Origin: Lentilactobacillus kisonensis DSM 19906 = JCM 15041
Lineage (GTDB): Bacteria > Bacillota > Bacilli > Lactobacillales > Lactobacillaceae
Length of the DNA: 64,000 bases
Assembly (NCBI RefSeq): GCF_001434135.1
Contig: NZ_AZEB01000015.1
Span: forward strand, 1-64,000
Reading direction: 5' to 3'
Made by a program: the position numbers and the translations under genes. The stretch's first letter is position 1; each line of letters starts with the position of its first letter. The notes below the pieces were generated by a model. The model made no database searches and had not been told where the DNA came from. It saw only the letters and a program-made list of their open reading frames with translations. Below are positions 58,844 to 64,000 of the stretch, piece after piece.

Positions 58844-60270
58844 AAAGCCTCAATGAAGAATGTGGCATCTTTGGCGTCTGGGGGACCCCAGACGCTGCCA
58901 AATTGACGTATATTGGCTTGTTTGCCCTGCAACATCGTGGTCAAGAAGGGGCAGGGATTACTGTCAATCATGACGGTCATCTCCAAACTAAACGGGGATT
59001 TGGTTTGCTGACGGATGTTTTTGACTCACCCAATGCCGTTGAAGATATGGTTGGCGATGCCGCGATCGGTCACGTTCGCTATTCCACCGCGGGTAGTAAC
59101 CTACTGGAGAATATTCAGCCATTGCCATTTAATTTTAGTGATACCCAGTTTGCACTTGCCCATAACGGTAATTTAACCAACGCCATTTCAATTCGGAAGA
59201 ACTTGGAAGACCGGGGGGCAATTTATCATTCTAGTTCAGACACGGAAAACTTGATGCATTTAATTCGGTTGAGTCGCGCTAATGACTTGGACGATCAAAT
59301 GAAGGAAGCCCTAAACATTATCAAAGGCGGTTTTGCTTATCTGGTAATCACGAAGGATCGGCTCTATGCAGCGCTTGATCCCAACGGTTTTCGTCCCTTG
59401 GTGGTTGGTCAACTTCAAAATGGTGCTTACGTTGTTTGCAGTGAAACGTGTGCTTTGGACGCAGTTGGCGCCACGTTTAAATTCGACGTTCAACCAGGTC
59501 AATTGATCAAAATTGACGATTCTGGCATTACGATTGACCAATATACTGATGAAACGCAGCTGTCGATTTGTTCAATGGAGTTTATCTATTTTGCTCGTCC
59601 CGATTCAGATATCTACGGCGTGAATGTTCATTCAGCCAGGAAACGGATGGGGGAACGACTAGCCAGGGAACAGCCCGTTGATGATGCTGACATGGTGATT
59701 GGGGTTCCTAATTCATCACTTTCAGCGGCGATGGGGTACGCTCAACAATCCGGGTTGCCATACGAAATGGGCTTGGTAAAGAATCAATATTCTGCCCGGA
59801 CGTTTATTGAACCCACCCAAGAACTCCGTGAGCAGGGCGTTAACATGAAGCTTTCAGCGGTTAAGGGGGTTGTTCGGGGCAAGAAAGTTGTCTTAGTCGA
59901 TGATTCGATTGTCCGGGGAACCACTAGTCGACGGATCGTTAAGCTATTAAAGGATGCTGGCGCTTTGGCTGTTCATTTGAGAATTGCCTCGCCACCGTTA
60001 CGTTATCCGTGTTTTTATGGGATTGATATTCAACACGTCCGCGAGTTGATTGCTGCCAACAAGAGTATTGAGGAAATGCGTGACTTGTTTGGCTGCGACT
60101 CACTTGGCTTTTTGAGCGTCAAAGGGGTGGTGGACTCGGTTAATTTAAAGACCAATGCCCCTAATAAGGGTCTGTGTGTTGCCTACTTCGACGGGAAATA
60201 TCCAACCCCCTTATACGACTACGAAGAAGAATATGACCGTGATCAAGCACAATTACAACGGATGAGATGA
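58828..60270 (+). CDS. purF: Amidophosphoribosyltransferase
   Basis: First committed step of purine synthesis, PRPP plus glutamine to phosphoribosylamine. 480 residues. An 11-residue propeptide precedes the catalytic Cys in CGIFGVWG, as in the B. subtilis type that is processed. VVLVDDSIVRGTTSR is the PRPP site. The start at 58828 follows AAAGGGGC and overlaps purL by 16 bases. Confidence 0.95.
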   Translation: MPSEVKSLNEECGIFGVWGTPDAAKLTYIGLFALQHRGQEGAGITVNHDGHLQTKRGFGLLTDVFDSPNAVEDMVGDAAIGHVRYSTAGSNLLENIQPLPFNFSDTQFALAHNGNLTNAISIRKNLEDRGAIYHSSSDTENLMHLIRLSRANDLDDQMKEALNIIKGGFAYLVITKDRLYAALDPNGFRPLVVGQLQNGAYVVCSETCALDAVGATFKFDVQPGQLIKIDDSGITIDQYTDETQLSICSMEFIYFARPDSDIYGVNVHSARKRMGERLAREQPVDDADMVIGVPNSSLSAAMGYAQQSGLPYEMGLVKNQYSARTFIEPTQELREQGVNMKLSAVKGVVRGKKVVLVDDSIVRGTTSRRIVKLLKDAGALAVHLRIASPPLRYPCFYGIDIQHVRELIAANKSIEEMRDLFGCDSLGFLSVKGVVDSVNLKTNAPNKGLCVAYFDGKYPTPLYDYEEEYDRDQAQLQRMR

Positions 60271-60280
60271 GGGACTTCTA

Positions 60281-61294
60281 ATGGACGCCTACAAAAAGGC
60301 CGGCGTAAATATTAACGCTGGCTATCAATTAGTTGATGAAATTAAACAGTTATCCAAGAATTCTGAACTGGGGGCGTTTGGCGGCCTCTTTGCCTTAGAG
60401 GAACTGGGTAAATATAAGAATCCCGTGCTGGTGTCTGGCACCGATGGCGTGGGTACTAAGTTGTTGGTTGCGATTGAGGCCGGTCTTAATGAAACAGTCG
60501 GGATCGACTTGGTTGCAATGTGTGTCAACGATATTTTGGCCCAGGGAGCTAAGCCACTGTTCTTTTTGGACTATTTAGGAATTGGTCATCTAGACCCTAA
60601 TAAAGCTAAGAAGATTGTTGCTGGGGTTGTTCAGGGTGTTTCGGAGGCCAGCGCTAAGCTGATTGGTGGCGAAACCGCTGAAATGCCTGATATGTATACA
60701 GGTGATCACTATGATTTGGCGGGATTTGCCGTTGGAATTGCTGATAAAGCTAAATTGTTGAATAAGGCTAGTCTTCGAGCAGGCGATGCGTTGCTGGGTT
60801 TAGCATCCAATGGATTACATTCAAACGGGTTCAGCTTAGTTCGCGATATTTTATTTAAGCAGCATCACTATTCTCTAGATGATCGACTGCCCGGGATTGA
60901 TCAAGATTTGAAGACTGAATTATTACGGCCAACTAGAATTTACGTGAAATCGGTTCTGCCACTTGTAGATCAAGGCTTGATTGGCGCCATTGCTCATATT
61001 ACGGGTGGCGGTTTGCCAGAAAACGTTGCCCGGATCTTGCCAGAAAATCTAGCCGCGGAATTTAATTATGGGAGTTGGCCCGTTCCGACAATAATGAACG
61101 ACCTGCAAAAGATTGGTCACTTGTCATTTGAAGACATGAAGCTGACGTTCAACCTTGGCCTGGGAATGGTATTAGCCGTTCACCCAGAAAATGTGGATCA
61201 GGTAAAAGCTGCCCTAATCGAATCCGGTGAAGCTGTTTATCAGGTTGGTAAGCTCGTTACCGGGTCCCAAGAAGTACTTATTCGAAAGGATTAA
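60281..61294 (+). CDS. purM: Phosphoribosylformylglycinamidine cyclo-ligase
   Basis: Closes the imidazole ring of AIR using ATP. 337 residues, same superfamily fold as PurL. LVSGTDGVGTKLLVA, GGETAEMPDMY and HITGGGLPENVAR are diagnostic. GAGGGACTTCTA precedes the ATG; stop overlaps the purN start. Confidence 0.96.
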   Translation: MDAYKKAGVNINAGYQLVDEIKQLSKNSELGAFGGLFALEELGKYKNPVLVSGTDGVGTKLLVAIEAGLNETVGIDLVAMCVNDILAQGAKPLFFLDYLGIGHLDPNKAKKIVAGVVQGVSEASAKLIGGETAEMPDMYTGDHYDLAGFAVGIADKAKLLNKASLRAGDALLGLASNGLHSNGFSLVRDILFKQHHYSLDDRLPGIDQDLKTELLRPTRIYVKSVLPLVDQGLIGAIAHITGGGLPENVARILPENLAAEFNYGSWPVPTIMNDLQKIGHLSFEDMKLTFNLGLGMVLAVHPENVDQVKAALIESGEAVYQVGKLVTGSQEVLIRKD

Positions 61295-61884
61295 TGATGA
61301 AACCAGATGTCAAAAACATTGCCATATTTGCCTCGGGTGAAGGGACTAATTTCACGGCCTTGACCGACTACTTCAGAAGGGAGAAGCTGCCACTTAACGT
61401 TAAATTATTAGTGTGTGATCATGCTAAGGTTCACGTTCTTGATCGGGCAGCTAAAGCGTCGGTTCCAACCTTCATCGTTCATTTCAAAGATTATCCCAAT
61501 AAGGCGGCAGCGGAAAAAGTCATCGCTGACAAGTTAGCTGCTGAAAAGATTGATTTCATCATTTTAGCTGGTTATATGCGAATTATTGGGCCGACGCTAC
61601 TAGCCAAGTATGAAGGTAAAATCGTTAATATCCATCCAGCGTTATTACCCAACTTTCCTGGTCGCCACGGGATTGAGGATGCTTACGAAGCCGAAGTTGA
61701 TACTACAGGGGTCACAATCCATTGGGTAGATTCGGGGATTGACTCCGGCAAAATTATTGCCCAACGAGAAGTTCCAATTCGTCGGGATGATCGGTTAAGT
61801 GATTTAGAAGCTCGTATTCATGCGACTGAGCACAAATTATATCCAGAAGTCATCAAACAATTATTAGAAAGAGGAGAAATTTAA
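61294..61884 (+). CDS. purN: Phosphoribosylglycinamide formyltransferase
   Basis: Formyl transfer from 10-formyl-THF to GAR. 196 residues. [13 protein letters not shown] binds phosphate, [14 protein letters not shown] carries the catalytic His, and [17 protein letters not shown] the catalytic Asp. The start overlaps the purM stop; a second ATG follows directly. Confidence 0.95.
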   Translation: MMKPDVKNIAIFASGEGTNFTALTDYFRREKLPLNVKLLVCDHAKVHVLDRAAKASVPTFIVHFKDYPNKAAAEKVIADKLAAEKIDFIILAGYMRIIGPTLLAKYEGKIVNIHPALLPNFPGRHGIEDAYEAEVDTTGVTIHWVDSGIDSGKIIAQREVPIRRDDRLSDLEARIHATEHKLYPEVIKQLLERGEI

Positions 61885-63413
61885 TGTCAAGAAGAGCCCT
61901 ACTCAGTGTTTCTGATAAACGTCATTTGGTTGATTTTGCAAAGCAGTTAAAGAAATTGGATTTTGAAATTGTTTCCACTGGTGGTACTAAAAAGGCGCTT
62001 GAAGCTGGTGGCGTTGATGTCACGGGCGTAGAAGAAGTGACTGGATTTCCAGAAATGCTAGATGGCCGGGTTAAGACGCTGCATCCAAAGATTCACGCTG
62101 GTATCTTAGCTAAGCGGGATAATCCAGATCACATGAAACAATTAAAAGATGCTGGGATTACTCCGATTGACTTGGTGGCAGTTAATCTCTATCCATTCAA
62201 GCAGACAATCGAGAAACCAGAAACCACTGAAGCAGAGGCAATTGAACAAATTGACATTGGTGGCCCTTCGATGTTACGAGCGGCCGCTAAGAATTTTGCC
62301 GGTGTGTTAACGGTTGTTGACCCGGCTGATTATCAACCCGTTGTTGATGCACTAAAGGCGCACACGGACGATGCTGATTTCCGAAAACATCTGGCTGCTA
62401 AAGTGTTCAGACACACAGCCGCCTATGACGCGCTCATTTCTAATTACATGACTGAAGAAGAATTTCCAGAAAAACTGACCTTAACCTACGAAAAGCAGCA
62501 GGCCCTTCGTTATGGCGAAAACAGTCACCAAAAGGCAGCTTTCTATCGCAAGGCGTTACCTTCAAAATTGTCCATTATTCCAAACCAGCTTCACGGAAAG
62601 GAATTGTCATACAACAATATTAAGGATGCGAACGCTGCATTGAACATGGTGGCTGAATTTGATCAACCAACTGTCATTGCGATGAAGCATATGAATCCAT
62701 GTGGCGTCGGCGTGGCTGACACAATCGAAAAGGCGTGGGATGAAGCTTATGAGTCTGATCCAATGTCCATTTTTGGTGGCATTATTGCGGTGAACCGGGA
62801 AATTGATGCCGCAACGGCAGAAAAGATGCACAAGATTTTCTTGGAAATTGTGATCGCCCCTTCATACACGGACGAGGCTTTCGAAATTCTTGCTAAGAAG
62901 AAAAATATCCGGTTATTGAAGGCTGATTTAAGCCATCGCGACCAGCCAGATCGGTTTGAAGAAATTACCGTTAGTGGTGGGATGCTGATTCAAGAAAGCG
63001 ACCATCAAATTGATCAGATTCCTGATTTCAAAGTGGTTACCAAGGTTCAACCTACTGAGCAACAGTTAAGGGCCCTTCAATTTGGTCAACACGTGGTTAA
63101 ACACGTGAAGAGTAACGCGGTGGTTGTCACAACGGACACGAAGACCTTGGGCGTTGGCATGGGCCAGCCAAACCGAATTGATTCGGCTAAGATTGCCATT
63201 CAAAAAGCAATGCCAAAGAATGGTTACGAAAATGCGATTATGGCATCGGACGCGTTCTTCCCAATGGATGACTGTGTAGAGTATGCGGCTAAGCACGACA
63301 TCAAGGCAATTATTCAACCCGGTGGCAGTATCAAGGATAAAGATTCGATTGCGATGGCCGATAAGTTCGGGATTGCAATGGTGATGACGGGGGTAAGGCA
63401 CTTCAGGCATTAG
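61884..63413 (+). CDS. purH: Bifunctional AICAR transformylase / IMP cyclohydrolase
   Basis: Last two steps to IMP. 509 residues: N-terminal MGS-like cyclohydrolase ([27 protein letters not shown]) and C-terminal transformylase ([24 protein letters not shown] with Lys-His pair). AGAGGAGAAATTT precedes the ATG. The last base of its TAG stop is the first base of a palindromic element. Confidence 0.96.
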   Translation: MSRRALLSVSDKRHLVDFAKQLKKLDFEIVSTGGTKKALEAGGVDVTGVEEVTGFPEMLDGRVKTLHPKIHAGILAKRDNPDHMKQLKDAGITPIDLVAVNLYPFKQTIEKPETTEAEAIEQIDIGGPSMLRAAAKNFAGVLTVVDPADYQPVVDALKAHTDDADFRKHLAAKVFRHTAAYDALISNYMTEEEFPEKLTLTYEKQQALRYGENSHQKAAFYRKALPSKLSIIPNQLHGKELSYNNIKDANAALNMVAEFDQPTVIAMKHMNPCGVGVADTIEKAWDEAYESDPMSIFGGIIAVNREIDAATAEKMHKIFLEIVIAPSYTDEAFEILAKKKNIRLLKADLSHRDQPDRFEEITVSGGMLIQESDHQIDQIPDFKVVTKVQPTEQQLRALQFGQHVVKHVKSNAVVVTTDTKTLGVGMGQPNRIDSAKIAIQKAMPKNGYENAIMASDAFFPMDDCVEYAAKHDIKAIIQPGGSIKDKDSIAMADKFGIAMVMTGVRHFRH

Positions 63414-63532
63414 TGAGCGGAGTAAAGCGGTTAGAAAGCGGAGCCTAAGTTGCTCCTACTAAAGGCCATGGGTTTTGGCCTTTGGTAGGAGTGGCTTAGG
63501 TGCAGCTTTCTGCTTTGTGCAGCTGTCCTACA
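63413..63532 (+). repeat. Palindromic intergenic element, copy 20
   Basis: GTAAAGC/GCTTTGT, AGAAAGC/GCTTTCT, CCTAAG/CTTAGG, inner CTCCTACTAAAGGCC/GGCCTTTGGTAGGAG. It begins within the purH stop codon, inside the pur operon. Confidence 0.92.
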
Positions 63533-63537
63533 ACAAG

Positions 63538-63687
63538 TGAGCGGATCCAGAAGGTTAGAAACTGCCGAGTAGGCTAGGCATTTCACGGCCGTCGGAATAT
63601 AAGTCTCCTTGGGCAGAAATTCCTGGATTTGGAATTTTTGACCAAGGTGCTTATATGGAAGTTTCTGTCTGGAGGAGCTGTCCTAAT
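63538..63687 (+). repeat. Palindromic intergenic element, copy 21, with insertion
   Basis: CCAGA/TCTGG, AGAAACT/AGTTTCT, ATATAAG/CTTATAT, inner CCTTGGGCAGAAATTCC/GGAATTTTTGACCAAGG. About 30 extra bases (with GCCG/CGGC and TAGGC/TAGGC) lie between the second and third helix on the left side only. Confidence 0.85.
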
Positions 63688-63694
63688 CGACAAA

Positions 63695-63715
63695 AAAGGC
63701 TGAATTCTCAGCCCT
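63695..63715 (-). terminator. Short hairpin between purH and purD
   Basis: GGCTGA pairs with TCAGCC. The T run is on the minus-strand side (TTTTTTG), so it would not stop purine-operon transcription. Confidence 0.4.
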
Positions 63716-63759
63716 TCATACATAACAATTAGAAATATAGCACACAAAGGAGATTCCCC

Positions 63760-64000
63760 ATGGCAAACGTTCTAGTTATCGGTTCTGGTGCCCGTGAGCA
63801 CGCAATTGCAGCAACAATGTTAAAAAGTTCTCAGGTTGAAAACGTCTATTGTGCACCGGGGAATCCAGGGATGACCGCTGACAATATTCAACTTGTTGAT
63901 ATTGATGAGCTAGACTTTGCAAAGTTGGTAGCATTTGCCCAACGAAAGGCGGTTGATTTAACCTTTGTTGGCCCAGAAGTCCCGCTAGCAATGGGGGTCG
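63760..64000 (+). CDS. purD: Phosphoribosylamine-glycine ligase, N-terminal part
   Basis: First 80 codons of GAR synthetase, cut by the window end. [17 protein letters not shown] is the ATP-grasp N-domain start and [15 protein letters not shown] plus [10 protein letters not shown] continue the family pattern. AAAGGAGATTCCCC precedes the ATG. It is 346 bp from purH, separated by two palindromic elements, where related lactobacilli have a short gap. Confidence 0.93.
   Translation, partial: MANVLVIGSGAREHAIAATMLKSSQVENVYCAPGNPGMTADNIQLVDIDELDFAKLVAFAQRKAVDLTFVGPEVPLAMGV

Noticed and set aside
8226-63687. CRISPR array or IS element as an explanation of the repeats
   Set aside because: Copies are dispersed, not regularly spaced, have no unique spacers of constant length and carry no transposase ORF or clear terminal target-site duplication.
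63695-63715. Terminator that would end the pur operon before purD
   Set aside because: The T run is on the minus-strand side of the short stem, and purD has its own good ribosome site in the same direction.

Overview
The window reads as a low-to-moderate G+C chromosomal segment from a member of the Lactobacillaceae, probably a heterofermentative lineage such as Lentilactobacillus or a relative. That placement is an inference from gene content and protein style (luxS-metE-metF under a Met T-box, a cysK-ctl-cysE cluster, mntH-usp, a purEKCSQLFMNHD operon, paired YhgE/Pip proteins, an ATPase-HMA-Dps operon, MucBP surface protein); no rRNA is present to confirm it. I see no tRNA, rRNA, transposase, phage gene or CRISPR array.

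Layout. 40-1881 heavy-metal P-type ATPase; 2135-3001 aldo/keto reductase; 3283-7945 polyphosphate operon (HD/Ppx-like protein, ppk, ppx); 8356-13526 divergent YhgE/Pip proteins with a secreted SH3-like protein; 13896-14297 an Spx paralogue whose CXXC redox switch is gone; 14657-15775 aminotransferase; 16157-20347 metF-metE-luxS behind a methionine T-box; 20373-20526 an orphan PyrR-type pyrimidine attenuator; 21011-23906 cysE-ctl-cysK behind a leader that encodes a Cys-rich 24-residue peptide and ends in a terminator; 24713-26080 FAD-linked oxidase; 26137-28177 secreted tyrosine phosphatase and GH3 hydrolase; 28282-29833 flavodoxin-fold oxidoreductase and MarR; 30007-32095 mntH-usp; 32624-33979 MFS; 34238-35683 aldehyde dehydrogenase; 35861-37787 MucBP surface protein and a 40-residue membrane peptide; 37902-40817 lipid kinase, Nudix, AbrB-membrane fusion; 41106-42437 amtB; 42718-43359 NAD(P)-binding protein; 43825-46604 metal ATPase, HMA chaperone and Dps-like protein; 46791-51839 membrane proteins and oxidoreductases; 51880-53108 a frameshifted MFS gene; 53260-64000 the purine operon, with purD cut by the window end.

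The most striking unexplained structure is a family of roughly 120-135 bp palindromic elements, more than twenty full, partial or decayed copies in this window. Each folds into nested helices. The helix sequences differ between copies but stay complementary, while the unpaired joints (GGTT, GGAG and similar) are nearly constant. Seven copies sit in sense orientation within 0-6 nt of a stop codon, one supplies the stop codon itself, several are tandem, and some lie inside operons (purH-purD, luxS-metE). No transposase is nearby, so they look like a non-autonomous, structure-conserved repeat.

Other regulatory findings: sulphur supply is controlled in two different ways side by side (a T-box for Met, apparently ribosome-mediated attenuation for Cys); a GlnR-type box precedes amtB; a PurBox-like site and a strong promoter precede purE; a perfect hairpin buries the ribosome-binding site of the 40-residue membrane peptide; and the Spx paralogue has a long leader with competing pairings. 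All coordinates and structures were read by eye; no alignment or folding program was run.
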